Of a stretch of DNA of 64,000 nt, positions 34,802 to 44,491 are shown one piece after another. The position numbers were made by a program, and so were the translations under genes. This DNA comes from Arenimonas composti TR7-09 = DSM 18010. GTDB lineage: Bacteria > Pseudomonadota > Gammaproteobacteria > Xanthomonadales > Xanthomonadaceae. The notes beneath the pieces were generated by a model. The model was given only the letters and a program-made list of their open reading frames with translations. It searched no databases and was not told where the DNA came from. The stretch covers positions 480,268 through 544,267 of the forward strand of contig NZ_AUFF01000003.1 in the NCBI RefSeq assembly GCF_000426365.1, read 5' to 3'. Position 1 is the first letter of the stretch, and each line of letters starts with the position of its first letter.

Positions 34802-36006
34802 GCGCCGGCATCTCGTCGCCGGTGCCGGTGCCGATACCGGAAGGCGCGAATGCGCCGCCGCCGGCCGCCCCCGTCGACGCCGCGCCGCCGCCGGTGAACA
34901 CCGACGCCGCGGCCGATGCGGTCGCCGCCGGCGCCGCGAAGGGCGCCACCCCGCAGTCCTCGCACCTGCAGCGGCTGCAGGCCATGCGCACGAACGCGCG
35001 CATGCTGTCGGTGCTGGTGCTCGGCGTCGTGCTCTACACCTGCTATTTCGCGGCCAGCCTGATCCAGCCGATCCTGCTCGCCGCCTTCTTCGCGATGCTG
35101 CTCGGGCCGCTGATGCGCAAGATGCCGCTGCGCTGGCTGCCGCGCGGCATTTCCGCCTTCGTGCTGGTCGCGCTGCTTATCGGCGTGCTCGGCGCGCTCG
35201 GCAAGTTCGTCGCCGGCCCGGCCGGCGAGTGGTCGCAGAAGGCCGGCTTCGTGATGCGCGACGCGGCGCCGAAGCTGCAGGAAATGATCCGGCCGATCCG
35301 CGAGGCCACCGATGCCGGTGGCGCCCTCGACACGATCACCGGCGAGGACGAGAGCGGCGAACGCATCGTCGTGCGGCCGCCGCGCGCCGACCTGCTGTCG
35401 GCGACCCCGAAGGTGCTCGGCGCGATCTTCGCGGTGTTGCTGCTGACCTTCAGCTTCCTGGTGTTCGGCGACGACCTGCTGAACAAGCTGCTGGCGCTGC
35501 GGCCGACCCGCCGGCAGCGCAAGCTGACGGTGGAGATCGTCGACCAGATCCAGGGCGACCTGTCGCGCTACATGCTGACGATCTGCGCCACCAGCAGCAT
35601 CCTCGGCGTCGCCACCGCCGCCTGGCTGTACTGGCTCGGGGTCGAGGATCCGCTGTTGTGGGGCGTGCTCGCGGCGCTGCTGAACCTGACGCCCTTCGTC
35701 GGCCCGCTGGTGATGATGGCCCTGCTCGCCCTGGTCGGCCTGAGCGAGTTCGACACGCTCGGCGCGGCGGCATTGCCGGCCACCGGCTTCATCATCCTGC
35801 ACGGCCTCGAGAGCCAGCTGCTGACGCCGCTGGTGCTGGGCCGGACGATGCGCATCAACCCGCTGGCGATCATCCTGTGGCTGCTGGTCTGGGGCTGGCT
35901 GTGGGGCGTGGTCGGGCTGCTGGTCGCGGTGCCGATGCTGGTCTGCCTGAAGATCGTCGCCGCCCGCGTCGAGGGCTGGGGCCACTGGGCGAAGCTGCTG
36001 GAATGA
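34798..36006 (+). CDS. AI-2E family transporter (permease)
   Basis: 402 residues. After a Pro/Ala-rich cytoplasmic N-terminus (about 1-65) there are about eight TM helices, with the family pattern LNLTPFVGPLVMMALLALVG and GRTMRINPLAIILWLLVWGW near the end. Members export small molecules or move Na+/H+; an AI-2 role is shown only for TqsA. The start is GTG 34798, overlapping the previous stop with GGGAGG 5 bases ahead; in-frame starts further upstream lie inside the preceding gene and are rejected. Confidence 0.85.
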   Translation: MSAGISSPVPVPIPEGANAPPPAAPVDAAPPPVNTDAAADAVAAGAAKGATPQSSHLQRLQAMRTNARMLSVLVLGVVLYTCYFAASLIQPILLAAFFAMLLGPLMRKMPLRWLPRGISAFVLVALLIGVLGALGKFVAGPAGEWSQKAGFVMRDAAPKLQEMIRPIREATDAGGALDTITGEDESGERIVVRPPRADLLSATPKVLGAIFAVLLLTFSFLVFGDDLLNKLLALRPTRRQRKLTVEIVDQIQGDLSRYMLTICATSSILGVATAAWLYWLGVEDPLLWGVLAALLNLTPFVGPLVMMALLALVGLSEFDTLGAAALPATGFIILHGLESQLLTPLVLGRTMRINPLAIILWLLVWGWLWGVVGLLVAVPMLVCLKIVAARVEGWGHWAKLLE

Positions 36007-36142
36007 GCACACCGGAAACCGGGGGATTGCCGGCGTACGCTTCTGCGACGAAGTTCGCGGGTCGCGCGCCCCCGCCCCGCGCTATCCTCGATCACCATAC
36101 GGCACCGCATTCGCGGCGCCGGTTCGCCTGCACGGAGTCCCG

Positions 36143-37534
36143 ATGAGCCTGCCGCCCTGCTTCGCCAGCCCCGACCAGTCCTCCGCCGCGCGTCCGCTGC
36201 GGCTGGTCGCGCGCGCCGACTACGCCGGCTGGCTGGCCGCGCAGCCGGGGCCGGTGCGGGCGTGGCTGGAAGCGGCCGGTTTCGCCGCCGCCCCGGGCGC
36301 ACCGCTGCTGGTGCCCGGCGACGACGGCGCGCCGTGGGCCCTGGCGACGATCGCCGACCCGGCCGACCCGCTGGCCTTCGCCCACCTGCCGCAGCTGCTG
36401 CCCGGCGGCACCTGGCGCATCGCCGGCGATTCGCCGCTGCGCCCGGAGCACGGCGTGCTGCTGCTCGGCTGGGGCCTCGGCGCCTACCGTTTCGACCGTT
36501 ACGTGAAGCCGCTGCGGGCGCCGGCGCGGCTGCTGCTCGAGAGCGCCGACGCCGAGAGTTCCGAGGCCTGGGCGCTGCTGAAGGCCAGCGTGCTGGTGCG
36601 CGACCTGGTCAACACCCCGACCGAGCACATGGGCCCGGACGAGCTGCAGGCCGTGGTCGCCGGCATCGCCCAGAAGCACGGCGGCCGCATCGAGGTCATC
36701 GCCGGCGACGAACTGCTGAAGCGCAACTTCCCGGCGATCCACGCGGTCGGCCGCTGCAGCCACCGGGCGCCGCGCCTGCTCGAGCTCAACTGGGGCGACG
36801 ACGCGCATCCGCGCCTGGCGATCGTCGGCAAGGGCGTGTGCTTCGACACCGGCGGCCTCGACCTGAAGCCGGCCGACGGCATGCGCAACATGAAGAAGGA
36901 CATGGGCGGCGCCGCGCACGCGATCGCCCTGGCCAAGCTGGTGATGGCGCTGAAGCTGCCGGTGCGCCTGCAGCTGCTGGTGCCGGCGGTCGAGAACGCG
37001 GTGGGCCCGAACGCTTTCCGTCCGGGCGAAGTGCTGGCGACCCGCAAGGGCCTCAGCGTCGAGGTCGACAACACCGACGCCGAAGGCCGGCTCGTGCTCT
37101 GCGACGCGCTCGCCTACGCGGCCGAGGCGAAGCCGCAGCTGCTGCTCGACTTCGCGACGCTGACCGGCGCCGCCCGCATCGCCCTGGGCCCCGACCTGCC
37201 GGCCCTGTACGCCAACGACGACGCGGTGGCGCGCGACTTCCTCGCCGGTGGCGAGCGTGCGCGCGATCCGCTGTGGCGGATGCCGCTGTGGCGGCCGTAC
37301 GTGAGCTATCTGAAGTCGGGCATCGCCGACATCGCCAACGGCAGCGCGACGCGCATGGCCGGCAGCATCACCGCGGCGGTGTTCCTGGACCGCTTCGTGC
37401 CCGAGCACCAGGTCTGGGCGCACCTGGACGTCTACGCCTGGAACGATGGCGAGCGCCCCGGCAAGCCCGCCGGCGGCGAGGCGCAGGGCCTGCGCGCCGC
37501 CTGGGCGATGCTGCGGGCGCGCTTCCCGAGCTGA
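36143..37534 (+). CDS. Leucyl aminopeptidase family protein (M17)
   Basis: 463 residues. Two-metal aminopeptidase: GKGVCFDTGGLDLKP (Lys and Asp metal ligands), MKKDMGGAA (second Lys) and NTDAEGRL (Asp and Glu ligands plus catalytic Arg), with GSATRMAGSITAAVFL near the C-terminus. Cytoplasmic, removes N-terminal residues from peptides. Slightly shorter than E. coli PepA, typical of the PepB-like subgroup found in Xanthomonadales. It stands alone, 136 bases after the AI-2E gene and 90 before the adaptor gene. Confidence 0.9.
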   Translation: MSLPPCFASPDQSSAARPLRLVARADYAGWLAAQPGPVRAWLEAAGFAAAPGAPLLVPGDDGAPWALATIADPADPLAFAHLPQLLPGGTWRIAGDSPLRPEHGVLLLGWGLGAYRFDRYVKPLRAPARLLLESADAESSEAWALLKASVLVRDLVNTPTEHMGPDELQAVVAGIAQKHGGRIEVIAGDELLKRNFPAIHAVGRCSHRAPRLLELNWGDDAHPRLAIVGKGVCFDTGGLDLKPADGMRNMKKDMGGAAHAIALAKLVMALKLPVRLQLLVPAVENAVGPNAFRPGEVLATRKGLSVEVDNTDAEGRLVLCDALAYAAEAKPQLLLDFATLTGAARIALGPDLPALYANDDAVARDFLAGGERARDPLWRMPLWRPYVSYLKSGIADIANGSATRMAGSITAAVFLDRFVPEHQVWAHLDVYAWNDGERPGKPAGGEAQGLRAAWAMLRARFPS

Positions 37535-37624
37535 CGTCCGTCACCTCGAAAAAGTGCATTCCGGCACCCGGGTCCGGGGGAGGCCGTGGGTACACTGGCC
37601 GCCTTTCGGAGTTCGGGAAGCGGC

Positions 37625-38860
37625 ATGACGGCGTCCAATCCACTGATCGACGAACTGCGCATCGACCGGAGCGCGCGCACGCCGCCGCCGTCGGGGCCGC
37701 GGCGCTGGCCGCTGGTCGCGGCGGTGCTCGCGGTGGTGCTCGTCGCCGGCGCCTGGTGGCTGCTGCGGCCACAGCCGGTGCCGGTGCGCACGGCGACGGC
37801 GGCGACGGTCGAATCCGCCGGCGGCGCCCCGGTCGCCAGTTCCGTGCTCGACGCCTCCGGCTACGTCACCGCCCGCCGCATCGCGACGGTGTCGGCGAAG
37901 ATCACCGGCAAGGTCGACGAAGTGCTGATCGAGGAAGGCCAGGTGGTCGCCGAGGGCGAGGTGCTGGCGCGGCTCGAGGCCACCGATGCCGATGCCGAGC
38001 GCAATCTCGCCGCCGCCCGCCTCGCCGCCGCGCGCAGTGAGGTCGCCCGGGCCGAGGCGGCGCTGGCGCTGGCCGAGCGCAACCTGCAGCGCAACGGCGA
38101 ACTCGCCGGCCGGCAACTGATCGCCGCGTCCCTGCTCGACCAGTCGCGCGCCGAGCGCGACATCGCCGCGGCCCAGCTCGACGCCGCGCGGCGCGCGGTG
38201 AACGTCGCCGGCGAAGGCCTGGCGATGGCCGAGCTCGGCGTCGACAACACGATCGTGCGCGCGCCCTTCGCCGGCGTGGTGACGGTGAAGGCGGCGCAGC
38301 CCGGCGAGATCGTGTCGCCGGTGTCCGGCGGCGGCGGCTTCACCCGCACCGGCATCGGCACGATCGTCGACATGGCTTCGCTGGAGATCCAGGTCGACGT
38401 CAACGAGTCCTTCATCGGCCGGGTGAAGCCGGGCCAGAAGGTCGAGGCGGTGCTGAACGCGTATCCGGACTGGCGCATTCCCGCCGAGGTGATCGCGATC
38501 GTGCCGACCGCCGACCGCAGCAAGGCGACGGTGAAGGTGCGCATCGCCTTCCTGGAGCGCGACGCCCGCATCGTTCCCGACATGGGCGTGCGCGTGTCCT
38601 TCCTCGGCGAGGCGCCGGCCGCCGGCAGCGCCCCGGTCGCGCCGGGCGTCACCGTACCGGCCGAGGCCGTGGTGACCCGCGATGGCCGCAGCGCGGTGTT
38701 CGTGGTCGTCGACGGCCGCGCCCGCCTGCGCAACGTCGACGCCGGCGACGGCCGCGACGGCCAGCGCCGCATCCTCTCCGGCCTCGCCGCCAACGAACTC
38801 GTCGTGCTCTCCCCACCTGCCGACCTCGAAGACGGCACCCAGGTCGCCATCCAGCCCTAG
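37625..38860 (+). CDS. HlyD/MacA-family periplasmic adaptor of ABC export system
   Basis: 411 residues. One TM anchor (about 27-46), a lipoyl/biotinyl-like beta hairpin (VSAKITGKVDEVLIEEGQVV), alpha-helical coiled-coil hairpin (about 115-195), second lipoyl half (VRAPFAGVVTVKAAQPGEIV) and beta-barrel domains (LEIQVDVNESFIGRVKPGQK). It links an inner-membrane ABC pump with the outer membrane. It is followed 27 bases later by the ATPase gene and then by two permease genes, forming one export operon. Confidence 0.9.
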   Translation: MTASNPLIDELRIDRSARTPPPSGPRRWPLVAAVLAVVLVAGAWWLLRPQPVPVRTATAATVESAGGAPVASSVLDASGYVTARRIATVSAKITGKVDEVLIEEGQVVAEGEVLARLEATDADAERNLAAARLAAARSEVARAEAALALAERNLQRNGELAGRQLIAASLLDQSRAERDIAAAQLDAARRAVNVAGEGLAMAELGVDNTIVRAPFAGVVTVKAAQPGEIVSPVSGGGGFTRTGIGTIVDMASLEIQVDVNESFIGRVKPGQKVEAVLNAYPDWRIPAEVIAIVPTADRSKATVKVRIAFLERDARIVPDMGVRVSFLGEAPAAGSAPVAPGVTVPAEAVVTRDGRSAVFVVVDGRARLRNVDAGDGRDGQRRILSGLAANELVVLSPPADLEDGTQVAIQP

Positions 38861-38887
38861 CCCGCGCCCCTCCACCCGGAGCCCACC

Positions 38888-39583
<696 letters not shown>

Positions 39584-39593
39584 GGGCACGCCC

Positions 39594-40757
39594 ATGACCC
39601 GTACCGGACTGGTCCTCGCCAACCTCTTCCACCGCAAGACGCGGACACTGCTGACGATGGGCTGCATCGTCTTCGCCTTCGTGCTGTTCGGCCTGCTGCA
39701 GGCGGTGCACGTCGTGTTCACCGGCAGCGGCGACTTCGTCGGCACCACCCGCATCATCACGCAGTCGCGGGTGTCGTTCACCAACTCGCTGCCGATGCGC
39801 ATGGTGCCGGAGATCGACGCGATCCCCGGCGTCGAGACCGCGATGTACCAGCAGTGGTTCGGCGGCGTGTCGAAGGTCGACAACACCGAGATCTTCACCT
39901 TCGCGGTCGACCCCGAGCGCATGCACAAGGTGTATCCGGAATACGTGATGCCGGAGGAACACTGGCGCGCCTTCGCGACCACCCGCACCGGCGCGATCGT
40001 CGGCCGCATGGTCGCCGACAAGTACGGCTGGAAGGTCGGCGACCGCATCCCGCTGGCGTCGAACATCTTCCCGCAGAAGAACGGCAGCAAGGACTGGGAA
40101 TTCGACGTGGTCGGCATCTTCGACGGCGTCGACGAGAGCTGGCAGTCGCAGACCAACGGCATCTACATCAACCACGGCTACTTCGACGAGGCGGTGCAGT
40201 TCGGCAAGGGCCTGGCCGGCATGTTCGCGATCCGGGTCGAGGACCCGGCGATGGCCGAGGCGGTGGCGATGACGATCGACAAGCGCTTCGAGAACACCGC
40301 GGACGAGACCCGCTCGATGGCCGAGAAGGACTTCATGGTGAACTTCCTGAAGCAGCTCGGCGACATCGGCATGATGGTGCGCTGGATCCTGTTCGCGGTG
40401 TTCTTCACCTTGCTGCTGGTGGTCGCGAACACGATGGCGCAGAGCGTGCGCGAGCGCATTCCGCAGTACGCGGTGCTGAAGACGCTGGGCTTCAGCGACG
40501 ATGCGGTACTGGGCTTCGTGCTGGCCGAGACGCTGGCGCTCTGCGCGATCGGCGGCCTGCTTGGGCTCGGCATCTCGGCGCTGCTCAGCCAGGGCATCAG
40601 CGCCAACAGCGGCGGCTTCCTGCCGCCGATCATCGTCGGCGCCGAGGTCTGGATCGCCGGCATCGTCGCGATCGTGCTGCTGAGCCTCGCGGTCGGCCTG
40701 CTGCCGGCCCTGCGCGCGCGCCGCCTGCGCATCGTCGACGCCCTCGCCGGCCGCTAA
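39594..40757 (+). CDS. FtsX-like ABC permease 1
   Basis: 387 residues with a TM helix near the N-terminus (about 18-40), a periplasmic MacB_PCD-type domain (about 45-255) and three C-terminal helices (about 262-290, 312-338, 350-372) containing [18 protein letters not shown], the conserved cytoplasmic coupling loop. Separate from, and only distantly similar to, the second permease; the two would form a heterodimer on the ATPase dimer. Confidence 0.88.
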   Translation: MTRTGLVLANLFHRKTRTLLTMGCIVFAFVLFGLLQAVHVVFTGSGDFVGTTRIITQSRVSFTNSLPMRMVPEIDAIPGVETAMYQQWFGGVSKVDNTEIFTFAVDPERMHKVYPEYVMPEEHWRAFATTRTGAIVGRMVADKYGWKVGDRIPLASNIFPQKNGSKDWEFDVVGIFDGVDESWQSQTNGIYINHGYFDEAVQFGKGLAGMFAIRVEDPAMAEAVAMTIDKRFENTADETRSMAEKDFMVNFLKQLGDIGMMVRWILFAVFFTLLLVVANTMAQSVRERIPQYAVLKTLGFSDDAVLGFVLAETLALCAIGGLLGLGISALLSQGISANSGGFLPPIIVGAEVWIAGIVAIVLLSLAVGLLPALRARRLRIVDALAGR

Positions 40758-40768
40758 GGAGAATCACG

Positions 40769-41953
40769 ATGTTCGAGCAGATCCTCGCCATCACCGGCAT
40801 GAACCTGCGCAGCGTGCCGCAGCGCTGGGGCGCGTCGCTGGTGATCGTCATCGGCCTGGCCGGCGTCGTCGCGGTGTTCACCGCGCTGCTGGCGATGGCC
40901 AACGGTTTCGCGTCGACCCTGGTCGAGGCCGGTCGGCCCGACAATGCGATCGTGCTGCGCGGCCAGTCCAATGCCGAGCTCAATTCCGGTTTCGGCGGCG
41001 ATTCCACCGACCTGATCAAGCTCGGCCCCGGCATCCGCAAGGGCAGCGACGGCCGGCCGCTGGCCGCCGGCGAGATCATGGTGATCTCCGAGCTGCCGCG
41101 GAAGGACGATCCGGCCGCGGTCGCCAACGTCACCCTGCGCGGCGTCGAGCCGGCATCGTTCGAGCTGCGCCCGCAAGTGCGGATCGTCGAGGGCCGGTCC
41201 TTCGAACCGGGCAGGCGCGAGGTGATCGTCGGCAACGGCATCGCCGGCCAGTTCGCCGGCGTCGAGGTCGGCCAGACCATCCGCATGCGCAGTTCGGACT
41301 GGACCGTGGTCGGCCGCTTCCAGTCCGACGACGCCAATGAAAGCGAGATGTGGGTCGACCTCGGCACCGCGCAGTCGGCTTTCAATCGCGGCAACGCGGT
41401 CAGTTCGGTGCGCGTCGGGCTGGCGTCGCCGGCGGCGATCGAAACCCTGCGCGCGGCGCTGGCGGCGGATCCGCGCCTGGCGGTCGACGTCATCGCCGAA
41501 CCGGTCTATTACAGCGCGCAGACCAGGGGCGTGCGCGAGACGATCATGGGCCTGGCCATCGTGGTCACCCTGATCATGGGCCTCGGCGCGATCTTCGCCG
41601 CGCTCAACACGATGTACGCGGCGGTGTCGACCCGCACCCGCGAGATCGCCACGCTGCGCGCGATCGGCTTCGGCGCACTGCCGGTGCTGGCCTCGGTGAT
41701 GGTCGAATCGATGCTGCTGGCGGCCGCCGGCGGCGTGGTCGGTGCCCTGCTCGCCTACCTGCTGTTCAACGGCATGTCGGTGTCGACGCTGAGCCAGGCC
41801 AGCTTCACCCAGGTCGTCTTCGCCTTCGAGGTCAGCCCGAAGCTGGTGCTGACCGGCCTCGTCATCGCCGTCGTGATCGGCTTCGTCGGCGGCCTGCTGC
41901 CGGCGCTGCGGGCGGCGCGGATGCAGGTCACCACGGCGCTGCGCACGCTGTAA
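40769..41953 (+). CDS. FtsX-like ABC permease 2
   Basis: 394 residues with the same four-helix plan: N-terminal helix (about 24-46), periplasmic domain, then three helices with coupling loop STRTREIATLRAIGFGA (about 285-301) and a positive end LPALRAARMQVTTALRTL. AAGGAG lies 7 bases before ATG 40769. Ends just before a heptamer-rich repeat. Confidence 0.88.
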   Translation: MFEQILAITGMNLRSVPQRWGASLVIVIGLAGVVAVFTALLAMANGFASTLVEAGRPDNAIVLRGQSNAELNSGFGGDSTDLIKLGPGIRKGSDGRPLAAGEIMVISELPRKDDPAAVANVTLRGVEPASFELRPQVRIVEGRSFEPGRREVIVGNGIAGQFAGVEVGQTIRMRSSDWTVVGRFQSDDANESEMWVDLGTAQSAFNRGNAVSSVRVGLASPAAIETLRAALAADPRLAVDVIAEPVYYSAQTRGVRETIMGLAIVVTLIMGLGAIFAALNTMYAAVSTRTREIATLRAIGFGALPVLASVMVESMLLAAAGGVVGALLAYLLFNGMSVSTLSQASFTQVVFAFEVSPKLVLTGLVIAVVIGFVGGLLPALRAARMQVTTALRTL

Positions 41954-41956
41954 GGG

Positions 41957-42089
41957 GAGTAACGAGTGAAGAGCAACGAGCAACGAGTAACGGCGCGCGC
42001 TGCGCGCGAAAAGCGCGATGCGCTTCCATTCTTCACCCGCGCGCAGCGCGTGCCGTCACTCGTTGCTCGTTACTCTCCACTCTTGACTC
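41957..42089. repeat. Heptamer-rich inverted repeat, copy 1
   Basis: Two arms of about 52 bases (41957-42008 and 42038-42089), inverted and about 85-90% complementary, each made of several AACGAG(T/C) heptamers (reverse ACTCGTT) ending in a CGCGCGCTGCGCGCG block; a 29-base loop lies between. It contains the GTG start and the first codons of the DUF5329 gene. Confidence 0.85.
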
Positions 42090-42448
42090 TGCTGTTCGCC
42101 GTGGCCGCCTCCGCCGCGACCCCGCCGGACGTGACGACCGAGATCGAATCCCTGCTTTCGGGCCTGCGCAGCTCCGACTGCCGCTTCGAACGCAACGGCC
42201 GCTGGTACGACGGCGAGCGCGCGGCCGCCCACCTGCAGCGCAAGCTCGACTACGCCGGCGACCGCGACATCCCCCGCACCGAAGACTTCATCGACGAAGC
42301 CGCCTCGCGCAGCAGCTTCACCGGCCGCGCCTACCGCGTGCAGTGCGGCGAAGACGCGCCGGTGGCGGCGGGCGTGTGGTTTCGTGAGCGCCTGGCGGCC
42401 TTGCGGAGCGGGAGCGGGAGCGAGCAACGAGGGGAGAGTAACGAGTAA
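41966..42448 (+). CDS. DUF5329-like exported protein, ends formed by repeats
   Basis: 160 residues. The core from about residue 52 (EIESLLSGLRSSDCRFERNG, AAAHLQRKLDYAG, FIDEAASRSSFTGRAYRVQC) resembles DUF5329, a small periplasmic family of unknown role. The signal-peptide core LLTLLFAVAASAA is at about 39-51. The start is GTG 41966 with AGGGGAG 6 bases ahead; it and the first 35 or so codons lie in an inverted repeat, and the last codons and TAA stop lie in a second one. A GTG at 42050 is an alternative start that would leave a normal-length signal peptide. Confidence 0.65.
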   Translation: MKSNEQRVTARAAREKRDALPFFTRAQRVPSLVARYSPLLTLLFAVAASAATPPDVTTEIESLLSGLRSSDCRFERNGRWYDGERAAAHLQRKLDYAGDRDIPRTEDFIDEAASRSSFTGRAYRVQCGEDAPVAAGVWFRERLAALRSGSGSEQRGESNE

Positions 42449-42628
42449 CGAGTGAACGCCCGTGCTGCACGCGAAGGGCGTGTCGCGACCGCTCGTCCCC
42501 CGACTCGTTTCCGCGCGAAGCGCGCGCCTTCGGCGCGAGTGACGAGTGGTGCGGCCTCGGGGCGCCGCGCGCGCGAAGCGCGGGCCGTTACTCGTTACTC
42601 GTTACTCTTTACTCTCCGCTCGCTACTC
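42418..42628. repeat. Heptamer-rich inverted repeat, copy 2
   Basis: AACGAGT/ACTCGTT heptamers in direct orientation at about 42420-42456 and in inverted orientation at about 42590-42612, with CGCGCG-AAGCGC blocks and a further inner pair (CCCGACTCG / CGAGTGACGAGT near 42500-42546). It spans the space between the DUF5329 stop and the EamA stop (42632) and could fold into a large branched hairpin. Confidence 0.8.
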
Positions 42629-42631
42629 GCC

Positions 42632-43552
42632 CTACCGCCGCGAAGCGGCAATCACCCCGACCCCCACCAGAATGAGCGCCATCCCCCCCACGGCGCTCCC
42701 CCCGACCCGCTCGCCCATCAGCAGGGCGCCGAGCAGCACGGCGATCGGCGGGTTCACGTAGGCGTAGCTGGTCGCCAGCGCCGGGCGGACGTGATCGAGC
42801 AGCCAGACGTAGGCGCTGAACCCGATGATCGAGCCGAACAGCGCGAGGTAGGCGACCGCCAGCGTCGCCGAAAGCGGCGGCGTTTCGACGATGCGTTCGC
42901 CGAGGACCAGGCCGAGCAGGGTCATCGCGATGCCGCCGCAGACCATCTGCGCGGCGGTGCTCATGAAGGCCGGCGCGAGGTCGCGGCCGCGGCTCCAGAC
43001 CGAGCCCCAGGCCCAGGCCATCGGCGCCGCCAGCAGGGCGATCATGCCGGCCGGGCTGGCGCGCAGTTCGCTGCCGGCGTTGAGCCAGACGACACCGAGG
43101 AAGCCGACGGTCAGGCCCAGCCATTCGCCGCGGCTCGAGCGCATGCCGCGCAGGCGGCCGAACAGCGCCGCCCACAGCGGCATCGACGCGACCGCGATCG
43201 CGGCGACGCCGGAGGACACCGTCTGTTCGGCGAAGTTCACCAGGCCGTTGCCGCAGACCAGCATCAGCAGGCCCATCACCGCCGCGTTCTTCCACTGCGC
43301 GCGGGTCGGCGCGGCGTGTCCGCGCCAGCGCAGCACGCCGTAGAACAGCGCGCTGGCGGCGAGGAAGCGCAGGCCGCCCATCAGGAACGGCGGGTAGCCC
43401 TCGAGGCCGTAGCGGATCGCCAGATAGGTCGAGCCCCAGACCAGGTAGACCGACAGCAGCGCGAACGCGGTCGCCAGCGCCGGTGACCGTATCGGCGCCG
43501 CGGGCGGACTCGAAGCCGGGGCGGAGGTGGCCGGGCCGGGCGAGGCGCTCAA
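42632..43552 (-). CDS. EamA-family (DMT superfamily) transporter
   Basis: 306 residues with ten TM helices in two EamA halves (LLSVYLVWGSTYLAIRYGLE near the start; ALATSYAYVNPPIAVLLGAL near the end). Close to the YedA type, which exports metabolites. The start is TTG 43552, forming a TTGA overlap with the stop of the Ada-like gene, so the two are translationally coupled. Its end abuts the heptamer repeat. Confidence 0.85.
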   Translation of the reverse strand: MSASPGPATSAPASSPPAAPIRSPALATAFALLSVYLVWGSTYLAIRYGLEGYPPFLMGGLRFLAASALFYGVLRWRGHAAPTRAQWKNAAVMGLLMLVCGNGLVNFAEQTVSSGVAAIAVASMPLWAALFGRLRGMRSSRGEWLGLTVGFLGVVWLNAGSELRASPAGMIALLAAPMAWAWGSVWSRGRDLAPAFMSTAAQMVCGGIAMTLLGLVLGERIVETPPLSATLAVAYLALFGSIIGFSAYVWLLDHVRPALATSYAYVNPPIAVLLGALLMGERVGGSAVGGMALILVGVGVIAASRR

Positions 43553-44394
43553 GCGCGACCGCCTTCGCGCCGGCGGCGTCCGGCCTCGTCGGCGAGCAGC
43601 TGCTGCTTGCGCGGCAGGCCCCAGCGGTAACCGCCGAGGCTGCCGTCGCCGCGGACGATGCGGTGACAGGGCACCAGCACCGCCAGCCGGTTGCCGGCGC
43701 AGGCGCGGGCGACCGCACGCACCGCGCGCGGCTGGCCGATCTCGGCGGCGATCTGGGCGTAGCTGCGGGTTTCGCCGGCCGGCACCTTCATCAGCGTGGT
43801 CCAGACGCGCTGCTGGAAGGCGGTGCCGATCAGCTCGACCGGCACCCGCCCGCAGCCTTCGGCCAGGGCCTCGGCGACGGCGCGCACGCGCGGCGCCAGG
43901 AAGTCGTCGCGGCCGGCGTCGACGCGCTGGCGCTGCGCCTGCGGGAATTCGCCGGCGAGCTCGGCTTCCAGCGCCGCCGCGTCGTCGCCGAGCAGCACCG
44001 CGCAGACGCCGCGTTCGCTGACCGCGACCAGCGCGAGGCCGAGCGTGGTGGCGACCGTGGCCCAGCGGATCTGCAGGCCGGCACCGCCGCGGCGATAGGC
44101 GAGCGGCGGCATGCCGAGGCGGGCGGCGCCGTCCTCGTAGACCCGGCTCGGCGAGCCGTAGCCGGCGTCGTAGAGGGCGCGGGTGACGTCGCCGCCGGCG
44201 CGCAGACCCTGCTTGAGCGCACGCAGGCGACGCTGGGCACGGTATTCGGCGGGGCTCAGGCCGAAGGCGGCGCGGAAGCGGCGCTGCAGGTGGCCGGGGC
44301 TGAGCCCGACTTCGGCGCCGAGCGCGGCGAGGCCGAGGTCGGCGTCGTCGAGCAGGCGGCGGGCACGCTCGAGGCGGGGGTCGATGTCGTCCAT
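43549..44394 (-). CDS. Ada-like protein: AraC HTH fused to O6-methylguanine-DNA methyltransferase
   Basis: 281 residues. Residues about 1-85 form an AraC-type HTH domain (EVGLSPGHLQRRFRAAFGLS), followed by a methyltransferase N-domain and the catalytic domain with IGQPRAVRAVARACAGNRLA and the acceptor Cys in VPCHRIVRGDGSLGGYRWG. The N-terminal Ada domain with its phosphotriester-repair Cys/Zn site is missing, so it repairs O6-methylguanine but should lack the classical methyl-switch. ATG 44394 is chosen because it begins at the HTH; a longer frame upstream is not convincing. Confidence 0.85.
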   Translation of the reverse strand: MDDIDPRLERARRLLDDADLGLAALGAEVGLSPGHLQRRFRAAFGLSPAEYRAQRRLRALKQGLRAGGDVTRALYDAGYGSPSRVYEDGAARLGMPPLAYRRGGAGLQIRWATVATTLGLALVAVSERGVCAVLLGDDAAALEAELAGEFPQAQRQRVDAGRDDFLAPRVRAVAEALAEGCGRVPVELIGTAFQQRVWTTLMKVPAGETRSYAQIAAEIGQPRAVRAVARACAGNRLAVLVPCHRIVRGDGSLGGYRWGLPRKQQLLADEAGRRRREGGRA

Positions 44395-44491
44395 GCGGGC
44401 AGTGTCGCGCTGCCCGGGACGGGCGGCTATCCGTTTCCTGCGGGAATCACCGTCCCGCACGGCGAGCGCAGCGCGGGAACCGGGACCTCGA

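Noticed and set aside
41957..42628. AACGAGT heptamers considered as DnaA boxes/iterons of an origin, or integron attC sites
   Set aside because: No match to the DnaA consensus, no replication or integrase gene, and extremely GC-rich rather than AT-rich DNA between them.
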